64,000 nucleotides of DNA from Nocardia vaccinii NBRC 15922 (GTDB taxonomy: Bacteria > Actinomycetota > Actinomycetes > Mycobacteriales > Mycobacteriaceae). How positions within the stretch are numbered: position 1 is the first letter of the stretch; each line of letters opens with the position of its first letter. Position numbers and translations under genes: made by a program. Location: contig NZ_BDCC01000033.1 of the NCBI RefSeq assembly GCF_001613305.1, positions 62,001 to 126,000 on the forward strand, in the 5' to 3' direction. This document shows positions 1 through 9,749 of this stretch, one piece after another. The notes beneath the pieces were generated by a model. The model saw only the letters and a list, made by a program, of their open reading frames with translations, had not been told where the DNA came from and made no database searches.

Positions 1-30
1 GAGCGTCGCCGGGTTTCCCCGGCGACGCTC
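1..30 (-). terminator. Rho-independent-type hairpin after sigA
   Basis: A perfect 13-bp inverted repeat (1-13 paired with 18-30) around a TTTC loop begins 15 bp beyond the sigA stop codon. It lacks a clear U-tract, as is common in GC-rich actinobacteria. Confidence 0.75.
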
Positions 31-45
31 CCGTCGACTCGCGTA

Positions 46-1413
<1,368 letters not shown>

Positions 1414-1542
1414 GTACGCCCTTTCGTGACTGTGTTCGTGCGGCGTCACGCCAGAGTGATCATTCCGGCGGAGCGGTTCTGTCGGGGTATCCCGGCTCTG
1501 GTGCCGGGGTCGGTTTCCGGCTCACCGCCGGGCATGCGTTCC

Positions 1543-1548
1543 ATTGTA
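1543..1548 (-). promoter_or_regulatory. Candidate -10 box for sigA
   Basis: Read on the minus strand this is TACAAT, one mismatch from the housekeeping consensus, in the gap between ppgK and sigA. It would give a leader of about 120 nt. No convincing -35 hexamer is visible, so this is only a candidate. Confidence 0.3.
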
Positions 1549-1566
1549 ACTATCCGAACGATGTGC

Positions 1567-2325
1567 TTACGGCGCGATACCGGCATCGACGGCCATCGCG
1601 GCCCCCACGATGCCCGCGGTATTGCGCAGGTGCGCGGCCACCACGGGGGTTCGGTTGCCCAGCAACGGTATCCAGTGCTCGGCGTCGCGGCTGATGCCGC
1701 CGCCCGCCACGAACACGTCCGGCCACAGCAGGTTTTCCAGGGTCACCAGCACCTTGGTCACCTGCGCGGCCCATTCCTTGTAGGACAAATTCTTTCGTTC
1801 CTTGACCGAGGAGGCGGCCCGGTGCTCGGCCTCCTTGCCATCGATATCAATGTGTCCGAATTCCGTATTCGGCACCAGCGTGCCGCGGTACATCAGGGCC
1901 GAGCCTATACCGGTGCCGAAGGTGAGCAGTATGACCAGACCTTCGATATTCTTGGCCGCGCCGTATCGGTCCTCGGCCAATCCGGCGGCATCCGCGTCGT
2001 TGAGCACCACGACGTCGCGACCGCCCAGGGCCAGGGAGAACAGCTGACGTGCGTCGGTGTCCACCCAACTCTTGTCGATATTGGCGGCGGTGCGAGCGAT
2101 GCCGTTGACCATCACGCTGGGCAGCGTGATGCCGACCGGGCCGTCCCAGTCGGCCTTTTTCACCAGCTCGGAGACCGTCTCGGCGATGGCGTTCGGCGTG
2201 GCCGGATGCGGCGTGGCGATCTTGATGCGCTCGTGGGCGAGGTCTCCGGTCGTCAGATCCACTAGCGCGCCCTTGACGCCGCTCCCTCCGATATCGATCC
2301 CGAATGCTTGTCCCCGAGTGGACAT
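1567..2325 (-). CDS. ppgK: Polyphosphate glucokinase
   Basis: PpgK (252 aa) phosphorylates glucose using polyphosphate (or ATP) to give glucose 6-phosphate in the cytoplasm. It is a ROK/ASKHA-fold protein: the N-terminal phosphate-binding motif GIDIGGSGVKGALVD, a second phosphate loop LLTFGTGIGSALMYRG, and EFGHIDI, in family order and at normal length. The ATG at 2325 follows GAGGAG by 8 nt; a longer frame starting at 2376 has no such site. It lies upstream of sigA on the same strand and is divergent from the inositol-phosphatase gene, as in mycobacteria (Rv2702). Confidence 0.95.
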   Translation of the reverse strand: MSTRGQAFGIDIGGSGVKGALVDLTTGDLAHERIKIATPHPATPNAIAETVSELVKKADWDGPVGITLPSVMVNGIARTAANIDKSWVDTDARQLFSLALGGRDVVVLNDADAAGLAEDRYGAAKNIEGLVILLTFGTGIGSALMYRGTLVPNTEFGHIDIDGKEAEHRAASSVKERKNLSYKEWAAQVTKVLVTLENLLWPDVFVAGGGISRDAEHWIPLLGNRTPVVAAHLRNTAGIVGAAMAVDAGIAP

Positions 2326-2467
2326 TGACGACTCCTCGTTCCTGTGATGCCGGGCCGAAACAAGTGCGGGCGGCACGATACACGCCGATGTGCGTTGGAG
2401 CGCGCGACGGACAGATCTGTGTCGTGCACGACAAGCCTAATGCGCGTCGCGGGACATCTGTGATGCG

Positions 2468-3364
2468 ATGGAGGTCGTGCCGGAATCGACCACCTCTGCC
2501 GTCCCTGTCCCCAGCTCCGAACACATTACCGAATTGCGCAGTGTCGCAGTACATCTCGCGCAAACCGCGGCCGCTCACGTACGTCTGCGGCGGACCGAGG
2601 TCCGCGGCGCGGCGGGCGCGTTGCGCGCGGACGCCGTGCAGTCCAAGAGCACCCCGACCGACCCGGTAACCGTCGTGGACACCGAGACCGAGGAGCTGAT
2701 CCGCGATCTGCTCGCCGAACTGCGTCCCGGTGAGCGGGTGTTCGGCGAGGAGGGCGGCGGCAGCGTCGGCGACGGGTCGCAGATCGTCTGGGTCGTCGAC
2801 CCGATCGACGGCACCGTGAACTTCATGTACGGCATCCCGGCCTATTCGGTGTCCGTCGCCGCGATGCGGGACGGCCGGTCACTGGCCGGTGCGGTCGCCG
2901 ACGTGGCCGGGGGGCAGGTGTACTGCGCGGGCCTCGGCGCGGGAGCCGAACAAATCGGCCCGGACGGAACGGTGACCACGCTGCGCTGCTCCGCGGCCGA
3001 CACGATCTCGATGGCGCTGCTGGCGACCGGTTTCGGGTACAGCGCCGAACGCCGCGCCAGGCAGGGAGAGCTGATCGCGGAGGTGCTGCCCCGAGTGCGC
3101 GATATCCGGCGGATCGGCTCGGCGGCCCTCGACCTGTGCATGGTCGCGGCCGGTCTGGTCGATGCCCACTACGAGCACGGGCTCAACACCTGGGACTGGG
3201 CCGCGGGCGCGCTGATCGCCGCCGAGGCGGGCGCGCGCCTGCGCCTGCCCGCGGCCGGAACGGTCGCGAAAACCGGTGAACTCGTCGTCGCGGCCGCCCC
3301 CGGCATCGCGGATGAGCTCATCGGACTCTTCGACGAACTCGGCGTCTCGAAGCCGGTGCCGTAA
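2468..3364 (+). CDS. suhB: Inositol monophosphatase family protein (SuhB-like)
   Basis: A 298-aa member of the Li+-sensitive, Mg2+-dependent sugar phosphatase superfamily, probably hydrolysing inositol 1-phosphate, a precursor of phosphatidylinositol mannosides. The metal-binding signatures are present: GEEGG near residue 94, WVVDPIDGTVNF at 108-119, and NTWDWAAGALIA in the C-terminal half. The first 40 residues are poorly conserved, so the true start could be somewhat downstream. It is divergent from ppgK and corresponds to the M. tuberculosis Rv2701c position. Substrate preference cannot be read from the sequence; fructose 1,6-bisphosphate or histidinol phosphate are alternatives in this family. 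Confidence 0.88.
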   Translation: MEVVPESTTSAVPVPSSEHITELRSVAVHLAQTAAAHVRLRRTEVRGAAGALRADAVQSKSTPTDPVTVVDTETEELIRDLLAELRPGERVFGEEGGGSVGDGSQIVWVVDPIDGTVNFMYGIPAYSVSVAAMRDGRSLAGAVADVAGGQVYCAGLGAGAEQIGPDGTVTTLRCSAADTISMALLATGFGYSAERRARQGELIAEVLPRVRDIRRIGSAALDLCMVAAGLVDAHYEHGLNTWDWAAGALIAAEAGARLRLPAAGTVAKTGELVVAAAPGIADELIGLFDELGVSKPVP

Positions 3365-3393
3365 TTCGGGCACACCCGGACAACCTCAACCTT

Positions 3394-3452
3394 GGTTTGC
3401 GGCGCGGGCAAGCCTTACAGCGCCGCGCACCCGCCGGAGCGAAGCGGAGGCC
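3394..3452. repeat. Repeat element copy A, 3' of cei
   Basis: A 59-bp sequence running from GGTTTGCGGCGCGGGCAAGC to GGAGCGAAGCGGAGGCC. Its reverse complement reappears at 4219-4336, split by an insert of about 55 bp, so inverted copies bracket cei. Its function is unknown. Confidence 0.7.
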
Positions 3453-3463
3453 GAGAATACAGC

Positions 3464-4180
3464 TCAGCAGTTGGCAGTGCGGGCGGCGTCGAGGAGGCCG
3501 GAGTCGACAGCGGGGTTGCCCGGGGCCGGGTTCTTCAGGGACTTGAGCACTTCCTCGGCGTTGTCGCTGGGCTGCAGGTCGTTGCCGAACAGAGAGCCCA
3601 GGGCCAGGTCGACGGTGTCGTCCTTGCGGTGGTCCTCGATCAGTTCCGCGCAGGGGGCGACGAGTTGCACCGCCGCGGCGGCGGGACGGCCGCTGACGCC
3701 GAAGCGGATCTGACCGGTGCAGTTCAGATCGCCGTTGACGTAGACCGGATCGTTGGCGTACTGCGGCGGCGGCGGGCCCGCGAAGCCGTAGTCGCGCAGG
3801 CTGGTGGCGATGTGCTCGGCCAGGCCGCGCTCGCCCGAGGCGTTGTAGACGCGCACCTTGGCCTGTGCCAGCGGCGCCGGTTCCACATCGTGCAGGCGCG
3901 AGGGGGACACCCGCTCACCCAGCCCCATCGGTTGCGCCGACTTCGGGTCGGTGGCCGGGGACGGCGAGTTGCAGGCCATGGCGGCATGGCTGTGGTCCTC
4001 GGTCGTCAGCGCCTTGATCCAGACGATCGCGCAGATCAGTACCAGGATCGCAACCATCGCGACCCACGGTTGATAGCGCCTCCGCAGGAACGGACGCCCC
4101 TTCTTATCGGTCGGGCTGCCTTCGGTGATCAGTGAAACCACATGCACACCATACGAGTTGGCTGGTCGTAGCTGTGTCAT
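3464..4180 (-). CDS. cei: Envelope integrity protein Cei (LytR_C domain)
   Basis: A 238-aa single-pass membrane protein equivalent in position to M. tuberculosis Rv2700 (Cei), which is needed for cell-envelope integrity. A basic N-terminus (KKGRPFLRRR) precedes one transmembrane helix at about 39-57 (VAMVAILVLICAIVWIKAL). An extracytoplasmic LytR C-terminal-type domain follows, with the characteristic KVRVYNASGERGLAEH motif and several cysteines. I used the ATG at 4180; GGAGG lies only 3 nt upstream and belongs to a repeat, so a GTG at residue 14 (VSLITEG) could be the real start. It is flanked on both sides by inverted copies of a repeat. Confidence 0.85.
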   Translation of the reverse strand: MTQLRPANSYGVHVVSLITEGSPTDKKGRPFLRRRYQPWVAMVAILVLICAIVWIKALTTEDHSHAAMACNSPSPATDPKSAQPMGLGERVSPSRLHDVEPAPLAQAKVRVYNASGERGLAEHIATSLRDYGFAGPPPPQYANDPVYVNGDLNCTGQIRFGVSGRPAAAAVQLVAPCAELIEDHRKDDTVDLALGSLFGNDLQPSDNAEEVLKSLKNPAPGNPAVDSGLLDAARTANC

Positions 4181-4181
4181 T

Positions 4182-4337
4182 GGCCTCCGCTTCGCTCCGG
4201 CGGGTTTGCTGGGGCTTTGGCCTCCGCTTCGCTCCGCCGGGTTTGCGGCGCTGTAAGGCTCACCGCCCGGCCCCGTGTCGGGCACTCGTTCCTCGCACCC
4301 GCCACGCGTCCGGGCGGCAAGCCCGCGCCGCAAACCG
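4182..4337. repeat. Repeat element copy B, 5' of cei
   Basis: A 37-bp unit beginning GGCCTCCGCTTCGCTCC occurs twice in tandem (from 4182 and from 4219). The second copy continues into a long palindromic element whose ends (GGTTTGCGGCG at 4240-4250, CGCCGCAAACC at 4326-4336) pair, with a nested CCGCCCGG/CCGGGCGG pair inside. It is the inverted counterpart of the 3394-3452 copy. It looks like a REP- or MITE-type structured repeat, without a transposase. Confidence 0.65.
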
Positions 4338-4877
4338 CGGTTGCGGTGGTTCGGTGTTGGCGAACGAGGTGTGCCAGGCAGGTGTCCTCTCGTGGGTGTG
4401 GGCGTGCCTTGTCTGAGCTGAGCTGGGGTGGATTGGGCAGCACAGGGGCAGTGGGGGCGGTGGTGGGGTAGTTGTGAGGCAGTGGCGCGAGTAAAGATTG
4501 GGTCTCGTATCGGTCACGGGGCGTGTCAGGAGTGGACACCGAATCGTGTAGGTGCTCGTTCGACGTGTCGATTGACCCTCAGTTTCGACTCACGAGTGTT
4601 TTGATTGCGACTTTTGCCCGTACGTCCGCTATTGTCTGGCGGCCTGATTCGAATCGACCGAGGTGAATCAGGTGTGCGTTATCGGGAACAACCAGGGCAC
4701 GTCCTGCGTTTACCGAGCGCGATCCGGAATGGATTCCGCAGATCCGGACCGGTGTGCGACCGGTGTACACGTGACGTACACCACCGGCGGGGCGGTACTC
4801 GCCGAGCCGATTCCGAGAGGGATCGACGCGGAGGGAACCGGTCCGGGATATATGAAGTGAGGACGAGGGGATACGAC
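4338..4877. other. 540-bp intergenic region upstream of the DUF4193 gene
   Basis: I see no gene here. The middle is less GC-rich than its surroundings (around 4560-4640). It contains a possible weak promoter, TTGCGA at 4605-4610 and TATTGT at 4630-4635 with a 19-bp spacer, reading toward DUF4193. The long leader would be about 240 nt. Confidence 0.4.
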
Positions 4878-5180
4878 ATGGCAACCGACTATGACGCACC
4901 TAGGCGCACCGAATCCGATGAGGTTTCCGAGGACTCGCTCGAGGAGCTGAAGGCCCGTCGCAACGAGGCCGCGTCCGCCGTCGTGGATATCGACGAATCC
5001 GATACCGCGGAGTCGTTCGAGCTTCCCGGGGCGGATCTGTCCGAGGAAGTGCTCTCCGTACGGGTGATCCCGAAGCAGGCCGACGAGTTCACCTGTTCGA
5101 GCTGCTTCCTGGTTCATCACCGCAGCCGACTCGCCAGCGAGGCCGGCGGACAGCTCATCTGCATGGACTGCGCCGCCTGA
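4878..5180 (+). CDS. DUF4193 zinc-ribbon-like protein
   Basis: A 100-aa acidic protein of the DUF4193 family (Rv2699c position). The N-terminal two thirds are rich in Glu/Asp. The C-terminus carries two cysteine pairs, FTCSSCF and LICMDCAA, separated by a basic stretch (HHRSRLAS), giving a probable single zinc-binding ribbon. No enzymatic motif is visible; function is unknown, though a zinc ribbon on an acidic tail suggests an accessory protein for nucleic-acid machinery (inference). The ATG at 4878 has GAGGGG 8 nt upstream. It is the most strongly conserved small gene of this neighbourhood in Actinobacteria. Confidence 0.9.
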   Translation: MATDYDAPRRTESDEVSEDSLEELKARRNEAASAVVDIDESDTAESFELPGADLSEEVLSVRVIPKQADEFTCSSCFLVHHRSRLASEAGGQLICMDCAA

Positions 5181-5293
5181 GCAGGGCGCAGACGCACCAC
5201 GGGGCGGTGATCCGCGGTGAGCCCCACGGCCACGCGAACAGCCGTCCACGCACTACACAGCCCCGTACAGCCATGGGAAGCGCATCCGACAGT

Positions 5294-5317
5294 CCGCGCT
5301 CGGCTTGCCGAGCGCGG
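5294..5317. terminator. Bidirectional hairpin between DUF4193 and DUF3093
   Basis: A perfect 11-bp inverted repeat, CCGCGCTCGGC/GCCGAGCGCGG, around TT sits between two convergent genes. Confidence 0.7.
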
Positions 5318-5362
5318 CATTCACCTGCGCGGGTGGCCCGATCACGCACAGCGGGCCCGGCA

Positions 5363-5881
5363 CTAGGCCTTGCGCGGCTCGATGCCCAGCGCGGCCAGGA
5401 CCCTGTCCGGGTGGCGCGCACTGATCAGCCAGTACGGCGTCGGATCGTCCGGGTCGTCGAGGACGAGCAGCACCATGGGTCCGATCCAGGGTCGATGCTG
5501 CACGAAGGCGGCAGGGTCGAGCTGGCGGCCCATCGCGGCGCTCTTGGCGCTGGTCGGTACGACCGCTGCCCGGGAGATATACGTTACCGGTAGATGAGCC
5601 TTGTCCGTGCGCAATTCGAGAGTTCCGTTCGCATCGCGCGCGACTTCGACTCGGTGGCGTCCCATCCACAGCAACACCCACACCGGCACCGGGATCAACA
5701 GGACGTACGGCAGCCAGGCGTGGATTCCCGGCGCGCCCATGTGCAGGGTGGCCGCCAGCAGGGCCACGATGCCCATGCCCACGGGCCACCACCACAACGG
5801 CGCCCACTGGCGTTCTGAGTACACGGGAGCGGCACTCTGTTCGTTCGGCTTGGCTACCTGCGAAGGCTGGTCGGACACCAC
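5363..5881 (-). CDS. DUF3093 membrane protein
   Basis: A 172-aa protein of the actinobacterial DUF3093 family (Rv2698 position). A short cytoplasmic N-terminus is followed by two closely spaced hydrophobic helices (about 28-50 and 56-72, ending WVLLWMG). A soluble C-terminal domain follows with HLPVTYISRA and DPTPYWLISARHP, typical of the family. No catalytic motif is recognisable. It is convergent with DUF4193 and divergent from dut, with only 49 bp between starts, so the two promoters must overlap. Confidence 0.88.
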   Translation of the reverse strand: MVSDQPSQVAKPNEQSAAPVYSERQWAPLWWWPVGMGIVALLAATLHMGAPGIHAWLPYVLLIPVPVWVLLWMGRHRVEVARDANGTLELRTDKAHLPVTYISRAAVVPTSAKSAAMGRQLDPAAFVQHRPWIGPMVLLVLDDPDDPTPYWLISARHPDRVLAALGIEPRKA

Positions 5882-5930
5882 ATCAGACTAGGTCAGTCGG
5901 TGACCGGGTGACCGCGTAGGCTCCCAGGAT

Positions 5931-6434
5931 GTGACCGGTACTCCATCCATCCCTGTGCTGCGGCTCGATCCCGGCATCCCTGTGCCCACGCGTGCGCACC
6001 CGGACGACGCGGGTGTGGACCTGTGCACCACCGAGGACGTCATCCTGGAGCCGGGCGAGCGGGTGCTCGTGGGAACCGGCATCGCGATCGCCCTGCCCAT
6101 CGGCACGGTGGGCCTGATCCATCCGCGCTCCGGACTGGCCGCCAAGACCGGACTGTCGATCGTCAATACCCCCGGCACGATCGATGCGGGATACCGCGGT
6201 GAGATCAAGGTCTGTCTGATCAACCACGATCCCCGCACGGCGATCGAACTGCGTCGCGGGGATCGCATCGCGCAGCTGCTCGTGCAGCGGGTGGAGCTGG
6301 TCGATTTCGTGGCGGTGGACCGGCTCGACGACACCGCGCGAGGCGCGGGGGGATACGGGTCCAGTGGCGGTCACGCCAGCCTCGATAATGGGAGTAGTGC
6401 CGGTGGGGAAGGCCCGGCCGGCGAGGAGGCATGA
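5931..6434 (+). CDS. dut: Deoxyuridine 5'-triphosphate nucleotidohydrolase
   Basis: Trimeric dUTPase (167 aa), which hydrolyses dUTP to dUMP and pyrophosphate, keeping uracil out of DNA and feeding thymidylate synthesis. All five family motifs are visible: AGVDLCTTED, PRSGLAAKTG, the substrate loop NTPGTIDAGYRGE with the catalytic Asp, GDRIAQLLVQRV, and the C-terminal RGAGGYGSSGGHASL arm. Compared with mycobacterial Dut, about 16 extra residues follow HASL (Gly/Ser/Glu-rich) before the stop. The GTG at 5931 is the start; the ATG two bases earlier is out of frame. The stop lies two bases before the preferred DUF3710 start at 6437, so the two are probably co-translated. Confidence 0.96.
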   Translation: MTGTPSIPVLRLDPGIPVPTRAHPDDAGVDLCTTEDVILEPGERVLVGTGIAIALPIGTVGLIHPRSGLAAKTGLSIVNTPGTIDAGYRGEIKVCLINHDPRTAIELRRGDRIAQLLVQRVELVDFVAVDRLDDTARGAGGYGSSGGHASLDNGSSAGGEGPAGEEA

Positions 6435-6436
6435 GG

Positions 6437-7357
6437 ATGTTCGGACGAAATAAGCGCTCCAGGGGGGATGCCCGCGGCGCGGGTGAATACGACGACTACG
6501 CCTACGACGAGTACGACGAGGCGGAGTACTACGACGAGGACGACGACTACGACGGCCCGCTCGACGAGCCGGTCTACGAAGAACCGGCCTATCGTGAAAG
6601 GTCCTACGCGGCAAAGCATTACGAGGACGACGTCGAGGAGTTGGACGAAGGGCCGCGTACCGGCCCCTACGATTTCGACGACGTGGCCGATCTGCTCGAG
6701 GACGTGACCGAGCAGCGTCTGGATCTCGGCTCGGTCATCGTGCCGGTGCCCCAGGGCGGGCAGTTGCAGGTGGAGATGACCCCCGACGGCACCCCGCAGG
6801 CGGTCCATCTGGCCACCGAGTACGGCCGGTTGACCGTGGCCGCCTATGCCGCGCCCAAATCGGCCGGTCAGTGGCGGATGGTCGCCGCCGACCTGGCCGA
6901 ATCGCTACGGAACGACGGCGCTCAGGTGTCGGTGCAGACCGGTCCGTGGGGCCGTGAGTTGCACGCGGTCACCGAGGGCGCCGATCTGCGTTTCATCGGG
7001 GTCGACGGGTATCGGTGGATGGTGCGTCTGGTCGCGGCCGGGCCGTCCGGGGCGGTGGACGAGGGGCAGCCGCTGGTCACGGCGGCCCGCAGCGTCCTCG
7101 GCGAGACCGTGGTCCGGCGCGGTGATGATCCGCTGCCGGTGCGCGATCCGTTGCCGGTGGTGCTGCCGCAGGAATTGGCCGACCAGTTGCAGGCCGCACA
7201 TCAGCAGCAGGTACAGGCTCAGCAGCAGGCGCTCGCGGCGCAGGCCGCGGCCGCACAGGCCCACGCGACGGGCAGTTACCCGGCGGTCGCACCCGAACCC
7301 GAGCGGCCGCGTCGCGGTTCGGAGGGCTCGGCCATGCAGCAGCTCGGCCTGAACTAG
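6437..7357 (+). CDS. DUF3710 protein
   Basis: A 306-aa DUF3710 family protein (Rv2696c position). The first 70 residues after a basic MFGRNKRSRG start are extremely Asp/Glu/Tyr-rich and probably disordered. The conserved domain (about 75-245) includes GPYDFDDVADLLEDV, LDLGSVIVPVP and DGYRWMVRLVAAGP. The C-terminus is a Gln/Ala-rich linker. I preferred the ATG at 6437 because GGAGG (6425-6429) is 7 nt upstream; the ATG at 6431, which overlaps the dut stop, would be only 1 nt from it. Function is unknown. Its last 4 bp overlap the end of the opposing hydrolase gene. Confidence 0.88.
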   Translation: MFGRNKRSRGDARGAGEYDDYAYDEYDEAEYYDEDDDYDGPLDEPVYEEPAYRERSYAAKHYEDDVEELDEGPRTGPYDFDDVADLLEDVTEQRLDLGSVIVPVPQGGQLQVEMTPDGTPQAVHLATEYGRLTVAAYAAPKSAGQWRMVAADLAESLRNDGAQVSVQTGPWGRELHAVTEGADLRFIGVDGYRWMVRLVAAGPSGAVDEGQPLVTAARSVLGETVVRRGDDPLPVRDPLPVVLPQELADQLQAAHQQQVQAQQQALAAQAAAAQAHATGSYPAVAPEPERPRRGSEGSAMQQLGLN

Positions 7358-8079
7358 CTGTCGTGGGCGGCCCCGGCCCGGCGGTTCGTCAGACCGCCGA
7401 GGCCGTGGGCGCCCAGCACCGCCGGGTCCGTGCCCAGCTCGGCCAGGGTGATGTGACGCAGTTCGGCGCGCGGAATCAGCTCGGCCCAGTCCTCGGCGAC
7501 CGCGGCCGGATGGACCGGATCGTCCACAGCCGAGACGATCACGGTAGGAACCTGCAGTCCCGCAAGGGTTTCCGGAGTCGGCCAGGCATAACCGGCGGCC
7601 TCCTCGAGAGCCTGGGGTAGATCCGGCCACTGCCCGCGCCAGGATTGCGTCAGCGCCTGTGCCAGCCAGGCCGGACTGCTCAGGCGCATTCGCTCGACGA
7701 CGGCCTCCAGGCCGTCCGCGCGCAACTGGGCAGCGGTGGCCGCGGCGCTCAGGGCGGCCGGGCATCCGGTGGTGTCCGCCCCGGTCCAGGCCGGCAGCGC
7801 CGCGATCACTCCGAACGCGGATTCGACTCGTGCGCAAGCCCATTCGACCGCGATCGCCGCGCCCAGCGAGATCCCCGCCGCGAGCACCGGGCCCGAGCGG
7901 GCGGCCTCGTCCAGCGCGGCCCGATAACTGGCCACCACATCCCGCGGATCCGGTTGCACCGCGATGAACGGCAGATCCCTTGCGGCACAGGCGGGTTCGA
8001 ACGCGCGGCGGGCGAAGTCGGCATCGGAGCCGGTTCCGGGCAGTCCGACGACGATCGCCGGGCGGGACAGATCGGGCAT
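7354..8079 (-). CDS. Alpha/beta hydrolase family protein
   Basis: A 241-aa alpha/beta-hydrolase-fold protein equivalent to the Rv2695 position. It begins MPDLSRPAIVVGLPGTGSDA. The nucleophile elbow is LAAGISLGAAIA (G-I-S-L-G), followed by VPTVIVSAVDDPVHP (acid) and a C-terminal His-rich stretch (LGAHGLGG). The open frame extends to 8358, but the extra N-terminal 93 residues are low-complexity and the mycobacterial counterpart is about 235 aa, so I start at the ATG 8079. Neither start has a good ribosome-binding site. The substrate is unknown. Confidence 0.75.
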   Translation of the reverse strand: MPDLSRPAIVVGLPGTGSDADFARRAFEPACAARDLPFIAVQPDPRDVVASYRAALDEAARSGPVLAAGISLGAAIAVEWACARVESAFGVIAALPAWTGADTTGCPAALSAAATAAQLRADGLEAVVERMRLSSPAWLAQALTQSWRGQWPDLPQALEEAAGYAWPTPETLAGLQVPTVIVSAVDDPVHPAAVAEDWAELIPRAELRHITLAELGTDPAVLGAHGLGGLTNRRAGAAHDS

Positions 8080-8510
8080 CGACTGAGCGTAGTAGGTGGC
8101 ATATCGGCCGATGCCGGGCACGTCGGTAGGGTACGGCTCGCCGAGTTGGTGCTGCGCGGCCGCCGGGACCGGCCCGGGGGTGATAACCAGCACATTCGGA
8201 CGTTGTTCGGCAGCCGAGGAGTGAGCGTGCGAACAGGCATTCGGCAGACTGTGGCGGCCGGGGACGGCGCCGACCGGCGAGGTGTTTCGGCTCGTTCGAG
8301 CGGATCTGCCAGAGGTGGGTTGACTCGTTGGGGCCCGGGGTACCACTGGGGGGACCACATCGCCGATGCAATGGCCGTCACACGAGGGCCGGGCACCGTG
8401 GCGGGCCTGGTCGGCCCGTTCTACAGTGGCGGTGTACGGCCAACCGGCCGGTCGTACGGAAACCAGATGGTGCGCGCCCGCGCCGTCAGCAGTGCAGGAA
8501 GTGACGCGAC
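8080..8510. other. Divergent intergenic region, 431 bp
   Basis: This lies between the hydrolase (minus) and OB-fold (plus) genes. The minus-strand reading frame stays open here, so a longer hydrolase cannot be fully excluded. A TACAGT hexamer near 8423 could be a -10 box for the OB-fold gene. Nothing else is recognised. Confidence 0.3.
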
Positions 8511-8936
8511 ATGCCTTTCTCCGGCAGAAACAGGGCGGGCTCCGGCGCCGTAGTGCGCAAGGCCGGCCCCGACAGCGGATACTTCCGGCGTCTGGGTTAC
8601 CGGCTGACAGCCGATCTGGACCGGCTCGATGCTCAGGAACTGGCCGAGACCTCGGAAGCGTCGGGAGCCTGCCAGGCCGCCGAATGCCGCCGCGGCGAAG
8701 AGGTCACCATGCTGGGGCGGTTGCGCAGCGTGGAGGCCTGTCCGAAGGCGGCCAACGCCAGCCTCGAGGCCGAGTTCTTCGACGGCACCGATGCGATCGC
8801 CCTCGTATGGATCGGCCGCCGTCGCATTCCCGGGATCGAACCAGGACGCCGTATCCTGGTTCGCGGCCGCATCGGTGAACGCGATGGCGCCAAGGTGATC
8901 TTCAACCCCTACTACGAACTCCGCGGGAATTCCTGA
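8511..8936 (+). CDS. OB-fold nucleic-acid-binding protein
   Basis: A 141-aa protein at the Rv2694c position. The C-terminal half reads as an OB fold of the tRNA-anticodon/RecG-wedge type: VTMLGRLRSVEACP, a short insert, LEAEFFDGTDAIALVWIGRR, then the typical GIEPGRRILVRGRIGERDG strand pair. The N-terminal 45 residues are basic and then Asp/Glu-rich. It probably binds single-stranded nucleic acid; partners are unknown. It is separated by 3 bp from the DUF3159 gene and almost certainly shares its transcript. Confidence 0.88.
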   Translation: MPFSGRNRAGSGAVVRKAGPDSGYFRRLGYRLTADLDRLDAQELAETSEASGACQAAECRRGEEVTMLGRLRSVEACPKAANASLEAEFFDGTDAIALVWIGRRRIPGIEPGRRILVRGRIGERDGAKVIFNPYYELRGNS

Positions 8937-8939
8937 CGC

Positions 8940-9749
8940 ATGTCGACACCCAGCAACGACGAGGGGGCTCTCGTCGCCGAGAACGAGCGCCGCGCCGTGT
9001 CCACCGACCAGCCCGGCTCGTCCCGTGCACCCGCTGACCGCGGGCCGCGCCACGCCCTTCGCGGCGATTCCGCACGCGGTACGCGCTCCGTCGCCGCGGA
9101 CGACTTCCGCGCGGACGACGCGGACACCGACGACGCGGACACCGAGGATCGCGAAGACACGCTGCTCGAGCAACTCGGCGGTGTCAGCGGCCTGATCTAC
9201 TCGACGCTGCCGGTCGTGGTTTTCGTCCCGGCGAACGCGCTGTGGGGTCTGGCCGCGGCCATCTGGACCGCCCTGGGCGTCGCGGCGGCGATCCTGGTCT
9301 GGCGGCTGGTGCGCCGCAACCCCGTGCAGCCTGCGATCTCCGGATTCCTGGGGGTGGGCGTATGCGCGTTCATCGCCTATCGAATGGGTGCGGCCAAGGG
9401 CTTCTTCCTGTTCGGTATCTGGGCCAGCCTGCTGTACGCGGGCGTCTTCCTGGCATCGCTGGTGGTGCGCTGGCCGTTGGCCGGGGTGATCTGGGGTGTG
9501 CTGAACGGGCATGGCACGCAGTGGCGTTCGGATCGCCGGGCGCTACGGCTCTACGACCTCGCGACATTGGTGTGGGTACTCGTCTTCGGCGCCCGCTACC
9601 TGGTCCAATCGCATTTCTACAACGACAACAGCACCGGCCTGCTCGCGGTCACCCGCATTGTCATGGGCTGGCCACTGACCGCTCTGGCGCTGCTGGTCAC
9701 GGTGTGGGCGGTGCGTCGCGCCGGGCACGCTCCGGTCGAGCGCGACTGA
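8940..9749 (+). CDS. DUF3159 integral membrane protein
   Basis: A 269-aa DUF3159 protein (Rv2693c position). The first 80 residues are charged, with a tandem DDADT repeat created by a duplicated 15-bp unit (positions about 9116-9145). About six transmembrane helices follow, beginning GLIYSTLPVVVFVPANALWG. Conserved short motifs include WGVLNGHGTQWR and GARYLVQSHFYN. The family is widespread in Actinobacteria with no established function. It starts 3 bp after the OB-fold gene. Confidence 0.9.
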   Translation: MSTPSNDEGALVAENERRAVSTDQPGSSRAPADRGPRHALRGDSARGTRSVAADDFRADDADTDDADTEDREDTLLEQLGGVSGLIYSTLPVVVFVPANALWGLAAAIWTALGVAAAILVWRLVRRNPVQPAISGFLGVGVCAFIAYRMGAAKGFFLFGIWASLLYAGVFLASLVVRWPLAGVIWGVLNGHGTQWRSDRRALRLYDLATLVWVLVFGARYLVQSHFYNDNSTGLLAVTRIVMGWPLTALALLVTVWAVRRAGHAPVERD

